From Flavimaribacter sp024343425 (GTDB lineage: Bacteria; Pseudomonadota; Alphaproteobacteria; Rhizobiales; Rhizobiaceae): DNA of 64,000 nt. Below the pieces are notes generated by a model. It was not told the origin of the DNA, ran no database searches, and was given only the letters and a program-made list of their open reading frames with translations. Each line of letters starts with the position of its first letter. Within the stretch, counting starts at the first letter, position 1. The translations under genes were made by a program, and so were the position numbers. Positions 54,219 to 63,001 of this stretch are shown here, one piece after another. The DNA lies in assembly GCA_965227645.1 (NCBI GenBank), contig OZ245773.1, forward strand, positions 4,092,001-4,156,000. Direction: 5' to 3'.

Positions 54219-55482
54219 CGCGCTCGACCGCAAGGCGAGCCGCTACCTCGTCGATCTGGGTTCCCGAGGCGCCGGCAACGATAGCAATGTTGCGGGCATG
54301 CAGCGCCATATGGCCTCGCTGTATCCCTTCGGTTGCCAACGCCCGCAATGCGGCCATGTTCTGCGCAAGACCGAGCGCGACCGCAATTTCGGCCAGTTCC
54401 CGCGCGCTCGTCACGCCAAGTAGTTCCAGCGCAGCCTGAGCAGCCGGATGGGTTTTCGTGGCGCCACCTACAAGGCCTACCGCCATGGGCAATTCCAGCG
54501 TACCCACGAGATTGCCGCTGCTGTCACGTTCCCAGTTGCTGAGCGACGTGTAGCGACCGTTTCTCGACGCCCAGGCATGGGCGCCTGCCTCAATCGCCCG
54601 CCAATCGTTGCCCGTCGCGACGATAAGCGGGTCGATACCGTTCATGATTCCCTTGTTGTGGGTTGCTGCCCGATACGGATCGACGATGGCAAGCGCGCAG
54701 GCTTCCACAATGCCGGTGGCGATGCGCTCCCCTGAATACTCCTTCGTCGCAAGTGCATCGACACCCAGTTCCACCCGCGCCCGCGCAAGTCTCAGATCGG
54801 CGAGATTGGAAAGAATGCGCAGACGCACCTCGCCACGCGAAATTTCCTCGACCAACGGCGCCACCGTCTCGGCCATCGTGTTAACCGTATTGGCTCCCAT
54901 AGCGTCGCGGACATCGACCAGTAGGTGCAGGACGATCATCGGACCAACAGGCGAATGGTCGAAAACATGAACCTCGATATCGCGGCAACCGCCACCGAGT
55001 TCGACGAGGACTCTGTCCCTGGTGTTTGCGACCTCGATCAGCCTGTCGCGCGCTTCGATCAGCCGCTGTCGGGCACCATAAGGATCTTTCAGGGACAGCA
55101 CCTGGATCTGCGCCCGCATCACCGGAGATGTGCTAGATGTGTGGAAGCCTCCGCAGTCTCTTGCGATTCGCGCCATATAGGATGCGGCAGCGACAACGGA
55201 AGGTTCTTCTACAGCCATCGGCACCAGATAGTCGCGGCCGTTTATCGTGAAATTCGTTGCCACGCCGAGAGGCAATTCGAACGTGCCGACGACGTTTTCG
55301 ATCATCCCATTCGCAAGTTCGACCGGCAGGGCGCCTCCGCTCAGCATCTTTTGGTTGGCTTGGTTCAACCCTGAAATTCCACCGAGCTTGCGGATGCGTT
55401 CAGCGGGAGACAGATTGCGGAAATTCTCGATCCGCGAAACCGGACGCTCCGAATGTGAGCCCTCAGAAACTCTCTCCACCAA
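54157..55482 (-). CDS. mvaA: Hydroxymethylglutaryl-CoA reductase, degradative class II
   Basis: Class II HMG-CoA reductase of 441 residues, as in Pseudomonas mevalonii MvaA. Catalytic residues align with a constant offset of ten: Glu93 (VEEPSVVAA), Lys277 (THNKGIMNG), Asp293 (VATGNDWRA) and His391 (GIQRGHMALHARN). In mevalonate users it runs in the oxidative direction, turning mevalonate and CoA into HMG-CoA. It heads the transporter operon and is divergent from the MocR-mvaB unit, which supports a catabolic role. The start is TTG 55482 or GTG 55479, behind GGGAGGGG. Confidence 0.93.
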   Translation of the reverse strand: MVERVSEGSHSERPVSRIENFRNLSPAERIRKLGGISGLNQANQKMLSGGALPVELANGMIENVVGTFELPLGVATNFTINGRDYLVPMAVEEPSVVAAASYMARIARDCGGFHTSSTSPVMRAQIQVLSLKDPYGARQRLIEARDRLIEVANTRDRVLVELGGGCRDIEVHVFDHSPVGPMIVLHLLVDVRDAMGANTVNTMAETVAPLVEEISRGEVRLRILSNLADLRLARARVELGVDALATKEYSGERIATGIVEACALAIVDPYRAATHNKGIMNGIDPLIVATGNDWRAIEAGAHAWASRNGRYTSLSNWERDSSGNLVGTLELPMAVGLVGGATKTHPAAQAALELLGVTSARELAEIAVALGLAQNMAALRALATEGIQRGHMALHARNIAIVAGASGTQIDEVAARLAVERDVRVDRAREILAELSGRGGD

Positions 55483-55548
55483 CTCACCCCTCCCGAAAGT
55501 TGCTTTTTGATTTAGGTTAAGTAATAGATAGCCAACCCATAAAGAAAA

Positions 55549-55582
55549 GGTACAGTTAAAAGAAACACTTTTAAACTGTACC
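55549..55582. promoter_or_regulatory. Long inverted repeat, candidate MocR operator
   Basis: GGTACAGTTAAAAG (55549-55562) and CTTTTAAACTGTACC (55568-55582) form a near-perfect inverted repeat (one unpaired T) with a 5-base spacer, 19 bp before the MocR start and 66 bp before mvaA. GTACAGTT/AACTGTAC is a plausible MocR half-site. It could control mvaA and the MocR-mvaB unit together. Confidence 0.65.
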
Positions 55583-55601
55583 GCTATAGGGAAGAGGCGG
55601 C

Positions 55602-56969
55602 ATGACGCTAACGGACACCATCGTCCAGTCTTTCAGGGAGCGAATCCGAAACAGCGAACTGAAGCAGGGTGACAAGCTGCCATCCATCCGCAAATCCGCA
55701 CAGGAATTCGGCGTATCCAAGAACACCGTCGTCGAGGCGTATGACCGACTGCTAGCCGCCGGAATGATCACATCCAGGCAGGGTTACGGCTTCACGGTCG
55801 TCGACACTTCCCGCCAGTCGCCGAGTGCACGCCTCAAGCATGTCACCGAAGCTGTGGACGTGGTATCCCTGTTGAGCGCCCAGTTGGAACAGAGCTTCAC
55901 GATCCGCGTCGGAGACGGACGTCCGCCACCATCATGGACGGAGCAATCCGAAGTACGCCGATATCTCAACCGGGCGCAGAAGTTCGGGAACGTCGACCGC
56001 GACGGATACGGCAGCGCGATGGGACTGCCAGAACTCAGGGAGCGCCTTGCCTTGGACATCATCCGACGTGAAGTCGCTGTGGATCCGGATCAGATTCTGC
56101 TCACCTTCGGCGCCAATCACGCGCTTGACTTGATCATCCGCCATTATCTTGCGCCGGGGGACACCGCCTTCGTCGATGAGCCCGGCTACTATCCGCTGTT
56201 TGCGAAGTTGAAGCTCGCACAGGTCAACATCGTCGGCATCAGGCGGCAGCCGTCGGGACCCGATATCGAGGATCTGGAAGCCAAGACCAGGCGCTACAAG
56301 CCAAGGCTGTTCTTTACCCAGTCGACCGGGCACAATCCGACAGGAGGATTCACGAATCTGCCTACCGCCCACGCTCTCCTGAACATCGCGGCGAAAAACA
56401 AGTTCCTCGTCGTGGAGGACGAACCCTTCAGCGACCTGCCAGGCATTCAGGGAACCGGCCTGATGCCGCTCGATCAACTCGATAACGTCATCTATGTCGG
56501 CACGTTCTCCAAGACGTTGTCGGCGAGCCTGCGTTGCGGGTTTATTGCCGCGAGATCCGACATCGTCAGCGATCTGGCAGAGCTGAAAATGCTGACCACG
56601 GTCAACAGTTCGGGACACATCGAGCATCTTGTCCACGGGCTGATCGCGGAGGGGCATTATTCGCGCCATCTCAAGCGCCTCAGCCAGCGCATCGCGCGGG
56701 CAACAGAGAGAGTGATGACCAATCTCGACCGGCTCGGTCTGACGACGTTCAGTCCGCCCGGCGGCGGCTATTATCTTTACCTCAACCTACCCGACAAGGC
56801 GCCGGACATCGATCTGGCGAAGGCCGGCGCCCGGGAGGACATCCTTATCGCACCGGGAAGCGTCTTCTGCGCCGATACCGACCACGGCTCCAGCGGCATC
56901 AGGATCAACATCGCCCGCGCGGATTCGGCGAAGTTCTACGATTTTCTCAAGCGGCACGTGTTGGCCTAG
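55602..56969 (+). CDS. MocR-type (GntR-aminotransferase) regulator
   Basis: A 455-residue PLP-dependent regulator. The N-terminal GntR winged helix-turn-helix (about residues 5-75) contains GDKLPSIRKSAQEFGVSKNT and SRQGYGFTVV. An aminotransferase-like domain (about 105-455) shows LTFGANHALDLIIRHYLAPG, FTQSTGHNPTGG, VVEDEPFSDL and the PLP lysine in VGTFSKTLSASLRCGF. It lies between mvaA and mvaB and is the natural regulator of both. It differs from the mvaT regulator type of P. mevalonii. Confidence 0.9.
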   Translation: MTLTDTIVQSFRERIRNSELKQGDKLPSIRKSAQEFGVSKNTVVEAYDRLLAAGMITSRQGYGFTVVDTSRQSPSARLKHVTEAVDVVSLLSAQLEQSFTIRVGDGRPPPSWTEQSEVRRYLNRAQKFGNVDRDGYGSAMGLPELRERLALDIIRREVAVDPDQILLTFGANHALDLIIRHYLAPGDTAFVDEPGYYPLFAKLKLAQVNIVGIRRQPSGPDIEDLEAKTRRYKPRLFFTQSTGHNPTGGFTNLPTAHALLNIAAKNKFLVVEDEPFSDLPGIQGTGLMPLDQLDNVIYVGTFSKTLSASLRCGFIAARSDIVSDLAELKMLTTVNSSGHIEHLVHGLIAEGHYSRHLKRLSQRIARATERVMTNLDRLGLTTFSPPGGGYYLYLNLPDKAPDIDLAKAGAREDILIAPGSVFCADTDHGSSGIRINIARADSAKFYDFLKRHVLA

Positions 56970-57013
56970 CAGACCGGCGCAATCTTCGTTTCTCTTGACT
57001 GGGGGTGAATTCA

Positions 57014-57898
57014 TTGGCAGAGCACGTCACAATCTTCGAAGTCGGGCCCCGCGACGGCCTGCAGAACGAGAAAAGACCCTTCCGGACCGAAGATAAGATC
57101 CGGCTCGTGAACCTTTTGTCCGCATCGGGCCTGTCGAAAATCGAAGTGACGAGTTTCGTCAGTCCGAAATGGGTGCCGCAACTTGCCGACGCGGCAGACG
57201 TAATGGCCGGCATTCAAAGACGCGACGGTGTCCGCTACGCCGTGCTCACACCCAATATGAAAGGTTTCGATGCGGCGATAGACGTCAAACCGGACGAGAT
57301 CGCGATATTCGCCTCCGCGTCCGAGGGTTTCAGCCGAAAGAACATCAACTGCACGATCGAAGAAAGCCTTGAGCGTTTCAGGCCGATTACGGCTGCCGCG
57401 AAACTGCGGGACATTCCGGTGCGCGGCTATATTTCCTGCGTCACGGACTGCCCGTATGACGGGCCAACGCCCGCCGAAAACGTCGCCATGCTTGCCGAAC
57501 GCCTTCTCGAAATGGGCTGTTACGAGATCAGCCTCGGCGACACGATCGGCGCGGGAACGCCTGAATCCGTGGCGCGGATGCTCGACGCGGTCCTGTCAGT
57601 GGCGCCGCCCGAACGGCTGGCCGGCCACTTCCACGACACATGCAACCGCGCGCTGGACAACATCGAAACTTCTCTGAAACGGGGCTTGCGGGTTTTCGAC
57701 GCCGCAATTGGCGGCCTCGGCGGATGCCCCTACGCTCCAGGAGCTACGGGAAATGTCTCAACGGAAAGCGTCAACGACCTGCTCGAGGAAAAGGGCTATG
57801 ATACAGGCATCAACAAGGTGAAGCTTGAAGAAGCCAAACGATTTGCACATCGTTTAACTCGCTCCAATAGGTCGCGCCTCGGCCAAACGCCTGTTTAA
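57014..57898 (+). CDS. mvaB: Hydroxymethylglutaryl-CoA lyase
   Basis: A 294-residue HMG-CoA lyase with IFEVGPRDGLQNEKR (catalytic Arg and metal-binding Asp), GHFHDTCNRALDN (metal-site histidines) and the signature GLGGCPYAPGATGN with the active-site cysteine. It cleaves HMG-CoA to acetyl-CoA and acetoacetate, completing mevalonate breakdown begun by MvaA. It follows the MocR gene by 44 bp. TTG 57014 gives the family-like start M-A-E-H-V-T-I-F-E with GGGGGTG before it; GTG 57005 is the alternative. Confidence 0.92.
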   Translation: MAEHVTIFEVGPRDGLQNEKRPFRTEDKIRLVNLLSASGLSKIEVTSFVSPKWVPQLADAADVMAGIQRRDGVRYAVLTPNMKGFDAAIDVKPDEIAIFASASEGFSRKNINCTIEESLERFRPITAAAKLRDIPVRGYISCVTDCPYDGPTPAENVAMLAERLLEMGCYEISLGDTIGAGTPESVARMLDAVLSVAPPERLAGHFHDTCNRALDNIETSLKRGLRVFDAAIGGLGGCPYAPGATGNVSTESVNDLLEEKGYDTGINKVKLEEAKRFAHRLTRSNRSRLGQTPV

Positions 57899-57984
57899 AT
57901 TAATCTATGCCATCCTTGATTTCACCAAGATCCGTTTTTTAGTTCTGCGACCGACACATCATTGCGGAATGTGGGTATGTCCCA

Positions 57985-59004
57985 TCACGCTGGCGTAGGT
58001 GCGTTGTCACGTATCAGACCCTCGTTCTTCAGATCAGTCCAGAAATCGGCCGGAATGTCCTCATTTATCAGGGCGACGTTCTGGTCCAAATGGCTTTTCG
58101 TTCGGGTTCCCGGGATATTGGTGGAGATAGCCGGATGCGCCAGAACGAATTGTAGCGCTGCTGCCGCAAGCGGAATCTCATAGCGTTTGCACACGGCCTC
58201 GATTTTCGAAACGTGTGCAAGGATATCGGACCCGGCTTCGCTGTAGTTGTAGTGCGCGCCCTTGACGGCGCCCGTAGCCAAAATGCCGCTGTTGAAACCA
58301 CCTCCAAGGACGATCGCAACATCTCGTTCCTCGCACAGCGGCAGGAAGGTGTCGAGCGCGTCCTGCTCGAGCAATGTATATCTGCCGGCCAGAAGGAAAC
58401 AGTCGAAATCGCGTTCGCGGAGCGCCGCCTCGCACACCTGCCACTCGTTGCAGCCCACTCCTATCGCCTTGACCACACCTTCCGAACGCAGCTTTTCCAA
58501 TGCCTTGAAACCGCTGTCCATGGCGGTGCGGAAATGCTCCTTCTGCTGTTCTGGCCCATGCGAGAACACATCAATATCGTGGATGAACAGCGTGTCGATC
58601 CTAGATACCCCGAGCCGCTGCAAGCTGTCCTCGAAGGAACGCATGCAACCATCATAACTGTAATCATGTACGACCTCGAAAGGCGGCATATCGACCCAGA
58701 AGAACGAGGTGAGGTTACCTTCCGGCACAGGCTTCAGCAGACGTCCAACTTTGGTGGAAAGCACATATTCGTCGCGCGGAAACTTGCGGAGCGATTCCCC
58801 CAGCCTGTGTTCAGACAGGCCGTGGCCGTACATGGGGGCCGTATCGAAGTACCGCAGCCCGGCGTCCCAGGCGTTCTGTATCACGTCACGCACATCCTGT
58901 TCCGGCACGGCACGGAACTGGTTTCCGATCGGTGCCGTGCCGAATCCCATAGCGGTGACCTCGAGACCCGTACGTCCGAATTTCCGCTTTTGTGATGCCT
59001 TCAT
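57985..59004 (-). CDS. Aldo/keto reductase, L-fucose/D-threo-aldose dehydrogenase type
   Basis: A 339-residue aldo/keto reductase. The N-terminus reads KFGRTGLEVTAMGFGTAPIG. The catalytic tetrad is apparent as Asp/Tyr in FDTAPMYGHGLSE, Lys in LSTKVGRLL and His in TLFIHDID. It is close to the bacterial D-threo-aldose 1-dehydrogenases that oxidise L-fucose and related sugars to lactones. It is the last gene of the ABC unit at 59-63 kb, 14 bp after the permease, with GGGAGG upstream. Confidence 0.88.
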   Translation of the reverse strand: MKASQKRKFGRTGLEVTAMGFGTAPIGNQFRAVPEQDVRDVIQNAWDAGLRYFDTAPMYGHGLSEHRLGESLRKFPRDEYVLSTKVGRLLKPVPEGNLTSFFWVDMPPFEVVHDYSYDGCMRSFEDSLQRLGVSRIDTLFIHDIDVFSHGPEQQKEHFRTAMDSGFKALEKLRSEGVVKAIGVGCNEWQVCEAALRERDFDCFLLAGRYTLLEQDALDTFLPLCEERDVAIVLGGGFNSGILATGAVKGAHYNYSEAGSDILAHVSKIEAVCKRYEIPLAAAALQFVLAHPAISTNIPGTRTKSHLDQNVALINEDIPADFWTDLKNEGLIRDNAPTPA

Positions 59005-59018
59005 GACAACCTCCCTGA

Positions 59019-59987
59019 CTACTTGATGAATGGGTATTTGGAACGGTCGATCGTCAAGGAAACCGCCAGAATGATGACGATCCCCTTGACGATGTCCTGG
59101 GTGAAACTGTTGACTTCGGTGACGTCCATACCGTTGGTCAGAATTGCAATGACGAGGACGCCGAGGAAGGTCCGGTGCGGACCTCCGACGCCACCGGACA
59201 GGGCAGTGCCTCCCATGACTACTGCAGCGATGGAATTCAGCAGAAGGCTTCCACCGGCCGTCGGCGTACCCGCGCCAATCTGGCCCGTCATCACGACGCC
59301 CGCAAAGCCGCAGATCGCGCCGGCAAGCGCAAAGGTCAGAACCTTGTAGAATATAACCGGCACGCCGGCATTCGCGGCGACGATCTCTCCGCCACCGATG
59401 GCGTATAGATAACGTCCGAGCTTGGTGTAGAAGGCGACGATGGTGAGGATCAGCACGGCAATGAGGGCAAACCAGATGACGTTCGGAATGCCGAGCAAAT
59501 AGGTACCGTTCACGATATCGGTCAGCGACCCGTTCATGAACAGGATCGACTGGCCCCTGGATATCTGGTTTGATACGCCCGACAAGACAGACAGCATGCC
59601 AAGCGTGACGAGAAATGAAGGCACCTTGAGTGCCGTTACCAGACCGCCATTGATAAGGCCGACCAGCGCTCCGACGCCGACCGAGATGAGTGTCGCTCCG
59701 ACCGCTCCGAACTTGTCGACCGTCAGCGCCGCAAGGATGCCGGTCAGGGTGACCTGTGCTCCCACGGACAGGTCGATGGATCCGATTAGGATCACTACCG
59801 TTCCGGCCAGCGCCACGATCAGCAGGACGGCGGACTGACGGCCGATATTGATCGCGTTGGCGTACGAGAAGAACAGCGGATTGACGTAAGTGAAATAGAC
59901 AATCAGAACGACAATCGCCACCAATGGCAGCAGGATCGTACGAAGGTTGATGTCTGTGGTGATATTCTTTTTACCCGTACCGGTCAT
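59019..59987 (-). CDS. Ribose-type ABC importer permease
   Basis: An RbsC-type permease of 322 residues with VVILIGSIDLSVGAQVTL, LINGGLVTALKVPSFLVTLG and GGTALSGGVGGPHRTFLG. It is the only permease gene of this operon, so a homodimer is expected. ATG 59987 is chosen, preceded by AGGAACT; GTG 59990 is adjacent. It follows the ATPase stop by 8 bp. Confidence 0.88.
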   Translation of the reverse strand: MTGTGKKNITTDINLRTILLPLVAIVVLIVYFTYVNPLFFSYANAINIGRQSAVLLIVALAGTVVILIGSIDLSVGAQVTLTGILAALTVDKFGAVGATLISVGVGALVGLINGGLVTALKVPSFLVTLGMLSVLSGVSNQISRGQSILFMNGSLTDIVNGTYLLGIPNVIWFALIAVLILTIVAFYTKLGRYLYAIGGGEIVAANAGVPVIFYKVLTFALAGAICGFAGVVMTGQIGAGTPTAGGSLLLNSIAAVVMGGTALSGGVGGPHRTFLGVLVIAILTNGMDVTEVNSFTQDIVKGIVIILAVSLTIDRSKYPFIK

Positions 59988-59995
59988 CACAGTTC

Positions 59996-61567
59996 CTAGA
60001 GCATGGCAGCCACGACATCGACCTCGCGCGGCTTATCTTCTTTCGGTGCATCGAAAATGGCTGAAACTTTCCCCTGCCGGAGCACCAGGATGCGATTGGA
60101 CAGTCCAATCAACTCGGGCAGATTGTCCGAGACGAGCATGATCGCGCCGCCGTTGGCGGCGATTTCCCGCATCAGCCCGTAAATGTCTTCCTTTGCACCG
60201 ACGTCGAGGCCGCGTCCTGGATCGTCGAGCACCAGGATGCGCACACCGCTCGCCAGCCACTTGGCGAAAACGATCTTCTGCTGGTTTCCGCCGGAAAGCG
60301 TCCTGCAGCTTGCTGCAGGTCCGGAAGCCCGTACCTGTAGCCGGTCAATCCACTCCGTGGTCAGGCGGCGGCTCTTCGATTGGGAGATCAGACCCAGAAG
60401 GCCCAAGCCGAGTTGCCTGAGATTGGGCAACGTCAGGTTCCACTCGACACTGGCGGTGCCGATAATGCCTTCGGCGTGGCGTTCCGCCGGAACATAGCCG
60501 ATACCCTGGCGGATGGCGCTCTGCCGAGATCCGACATCCAGCACAGTACCGAACGCGTCAACGCGGCCTTCGTCCTGGCTGTCGGCCCCGGCAATGATGC
60601 GTGCAAGCGACGACTTGCCCGATCCCAGAACTCCGGCTATTCCAAGGATCTCGCCTTCATGGAGATCAAGCGAAACACCTTCGAGATGCCCCTCGCGCAT
60701 GATGTTTTCGGCATGCAGGACTACCGTGTCCGACGGGTTGCGCTGGATCGCCTCGCGGTAATATTCCTCGTTTCTCTGACGCCCGACAATCAACTCGTGG
60801 AGCCCGGGCTCATCAATCGAGTTGATGGGCCGCTGGTCGATCACTTCGCCATCCTTGAGGGCGACCACCTCGTCGCACGTCGCAAAGACATCTGCCAGGC
60901 GATGCGAAACCAGGACGAAGGATGCCTGCGAACGCCAGCGTCGGATTCCCTCGAACAGCTTCTCGGCCTCCATATCCGAAAGAGCGCTTGTCGGCTCGTC
61001 CAGCAGAATGATCGGCTCGACCGGATAAACCCGTTTCAAGGCGAAGGCCTTTGCGATCTCCACAAGCTGTCGCTGACCGAAAGTCAGTGAACCGGTCAGG
61101 CTGGTCGGGGTGACATCGATCTGCAATTCGTCGAGAACCTGTTTGGCCTCGTCGATCATCGCCTTGCGCAGCAGCCAGCCGCCGACGGCAAATCTCTTTT
61201 CCCGGCCGAGGAAGATATTCTCGAAGACCGGTATGTTGGGTATGAGCCCCTGTTCCTGGAAAACAGTGGCGATGCCGTTTCGCGACGCTTCCGTCGGATG
61301 ACCGAACCGGACGTCCGCACCATTGATCCTGATCGATCCGGAATCCGGTCGCACGGTGCCGTTGACGATCGACAGAAGCGTGGACTTTCCCGCGCCATTC
61401 TCGCCCACGAGGCCAATCATCTGATGGCGCTGCAGAGTGAAGCTGACATCGGAAAGCGCGCGTACGCCCGGATAGGATTTGGAGACGCCGCGAAGTTCGA
61501 GTGCGGGCGCTGCGGGGGACCGACCGTCGGTCGATCCCTCGTCAGCCGTCGCAGTCGAAGTCGTCAT
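59996..61567 (-). CDS. Ribose-type ABC ATPase (tandem)
   Basis: A 523-residue RbsA-like protein. N-half: Walker A GENGAGKST, ATVFQEQGLIPNIPV, LTFGQRQLVEIAKAF and IILLDEPTSALSD. C-half: a full-length Walker A-like GVLGSGKSS, LSGGNQQKIVFAKWL and Walker B LVLDDPGRGLDVG, where the usual Glu after the Asp is Asp. It overlaps the binding-protein stop by 4 bp and drives the single permease. Confidence 0.9.
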   Translation of the reverse strand: MTTSTATADEGSTDGRSPAAPALELRGVSKSYPGVRALSDVSFTLQRHQMIGLVGENGAGKSTLLSIVNGTVRPDSGSIRINGADVRFGHPTEASRNGIATVFQEQGLIPNIPVFENIFLGREKRFAVGGWLLRKAMIDEAKQVLDELQIDVTPTSLTGSLTFGQRQLVEIAKAFALKRVYPVEPIILLDEPTSALSDMEAEKLFEGIRRWRSQASFVLVSHRLADVFATCDEVVALKDGEVIDQRPINSIDEPGLHELIVGRQRNEEYYREAIQRNPSDTVVLHAENIMREGHLEGVSLDLHEGEILGIAGVLGSGKSSLARIIAGADSQDEGRVDAFGTVLDVGSRQSAIRQGIGYVPAERHAEGIIGTASVEWNLTLPNLRQLGLGLLGLISQSKSRRLTTEWIDRLQVRASGPAASCRTLSGGNQQKIVFAKWLASGVRILVLDDPGRGLDVGAKEDIYGLMREIAANGGAIMLVSDNLPELIGLSNRILVLRQGKVSAIFDAPKEDKPREVDVVAAML

Positions 61568-62817
61568 TTGAATGGGCCGGACTTGTAGTGATCCGCATAG
61601 AGCTTCGTTACCGCATCGAACTCGGCCTGCCAGTCACCGGACTTGTAGGCCTCATTCAGGTTCGACTCACCGTCCTGGCCTGCCCAGTGCGTGAACGGAT
61701 CTATCGGATAGATATTGTTCTGCGGATCCCAGGAGTCGGGATTGAGCGTCCGGCTCATTTTCTTGAAATCAAACGGCAACTCGGCGGCCTTGTAGATCTT
61801 CTCGTCGATCTCGGCAGCATTTTCCGCCGTCGCCGTAAGCGATCCGGTATAGAGCAGCCGTTCGGCAAGCTTGGGTTTCCAACCGTTGAAGGCGTCAAAC
61901 AAGGTCACGGCCGCAAAGCCGGCCTGGTACGGGGCCAGCGATGTGTTGGTCGCAACATACTGTCCGCCTTTTGCCACTTGCTGGAGACCTTCGGACAGTC
62001 CGTCAATTCCGGCGATCTTGACGTCAGTCATATTGCGTTCTTCCAGTACGCTCAGCGCACCGAGCGCCATGGAATCGTTCTGGGCGAAGACCGCCTTCAT
62101 GTTGGGATAGGCCGTCACCATGCTGAGCATGACGGTGCGGGCCTTTTCGCGGACCCAGTCGCCACGCGGATTGCCGACGAGCTTGATACCCGGGAACTCC
62201 GCTGCCGCCTTTTCCACACCGGCTGTGCGAGCGTCGTCCGTCGGCGTGGCAAGTCCCTTGATGTGGACGACTTCGCCTTCCCCTCCGATCGACTCGAACA
62301 GAACCTTGGCAACCTGGTATCCGGCCTCGACAGAATTGGCCGTCATGTAGTTGATAAAGTGATCGCCGACATCCGGCGGCGTGAACCATGCCGGAATTTC
62401 CCAGACGGACGTGTAATAGATGCCGTTTTCCTGGCAAAGCTTGGCGATCATCGGAACTTCACCCGCCGCGATCACCGTATTGATCAGCATGTTGACGCCC
62501 TGGGTCGGCAAGCCTCGTACCTGAGAAATTTCCCGGGCCGTATCATTGTCGTGGTAAAGTTCCACCTGCTCTGTTCCGAGCGCTGGCGCAGTTGCCTGAA
62601 AACCCTTGATAAATGCTGCCCAGTAGTCATTGGCCGGCGTAGCAACAAGCGTTGCCGCCTTCCCGGTTGCAGCCAGCGCAGTACCATCCAGACCGCCCAG
62701 GGCCAGACCAGCCGGAACACTGATACCAGCCGCCGCCGCGAGTTGCATGAACACCCGACGCGAGATTGGATTGCGGATTTCGGATCCCGCCTTAAGGATA
62801 GATTCTTCATCAGACAT
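61564..62817 (-). CDS. Sugar-type periplasmic binding protein with Tat signal
   Basis: A 417-residue receptor with a twin-arginine signal (NPISRRVFMQLAAAAGI, cleavage near ALAA). The body has the ribose-binding/LacI fold: VATPANDYWAAFIKGFQATA, D-N-D-T-A-R-E-I-S-Q-V-R and A-V-F-A-Q-N-D-S-M-A-L-G-A. Sec export is the norm for this family, so a Tat signal hints at folding or cofactor binding in the cytoplasm. GGGAGG precedes the ATG. Two LacI-type operators lie upstream. Confidence 0.88.
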   Translation of the reverse strand: MSDEESILKAGSEIRNPISRRVFMQLAAAAGISVPAGLALGGLDGTALAATGKAATLVATPANDYWAAFIKGFQATAPALGTEQVELYHDNDTAREISQVRGLPTQGVNMLINTVIAAGEVPMIAKLCQENGIYYTSVWEIPAWFTPPDVGDHFINYMTANSVEAGYQVAKVLFESIGGEGEVVHIKGLATPTDDARTAGVEKAAAEFPGIKLVGNPRGDWVREKARTVMLSMVTAYPNMKAVFAQNDSMALGALSVLEERNMTDVKIAGIDGLSEGLQQVAKGGQYVATNTSLAPYQAGFAAVTLFDAFNGWKPKLAERLLYTGSLTATAENAAEIDEKIYKAAELPFDFKKMSRTLNPDSWDPQNNIYPIDPFTHWAGQDGESNLNEAYKSGDWQAEFDAVTKLYADHYKSGPFK

Positions 62818-62836
62818 TACGATTCCTCCCGTTGAT

Positions 62837-62848
62837 GCAATCGATTGC
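62837..62848. promoter_or_regulatory. LacI-type operator O1 near the binding-protein start
   Basis: GCAATCGATTGC is a 12-bp perfect palindrome with the CG centre of LacI/GalR-family sites (TGNAANCGNTTNCA), 20 bp before the binding-protein gene. A second related site lies 123 bp further upstream. No LacI gene is in the window. Confidence 0.65.
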
Positions 62849-62960
62849 TTTTTCGATCAAAAGTATGAGCCCTGCCAATTTTCAGGGCAGCGATAGTCAA
62901 CTGTTCAGTCGATTGTCTCCTCCGACTTCAGATATCTTGCAATGAAAGAAAGCAGCTTGT

Positions 62961-62970
62961 CAATCGATTG
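62961..62970. promoter_or_regulatory. LacI-type operator O2
   Basis: CAATCGATTG within GTCAATCGATTGCAT repeats the O1 core (AATCGATT), centre to centre 123 bp. A weaker half-match (CAGTCGATTGT) occurs between them near 62907. The pair suggests looping repression of the transport operon. Confidence 0.6.
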
Positions 62971-63001
62971 CATAGCCGCTTTCGGCAAGATTCTAGCGTG
63001 T

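Noticed and set aside
61501..62835. 444-codon plus-strand frame antisense to the binding protein
   Set aside because: It lies exactly opposite a well-supported receptor gene with a Tat signal; its composition is typical of antisense frames in GC-rich DNA.
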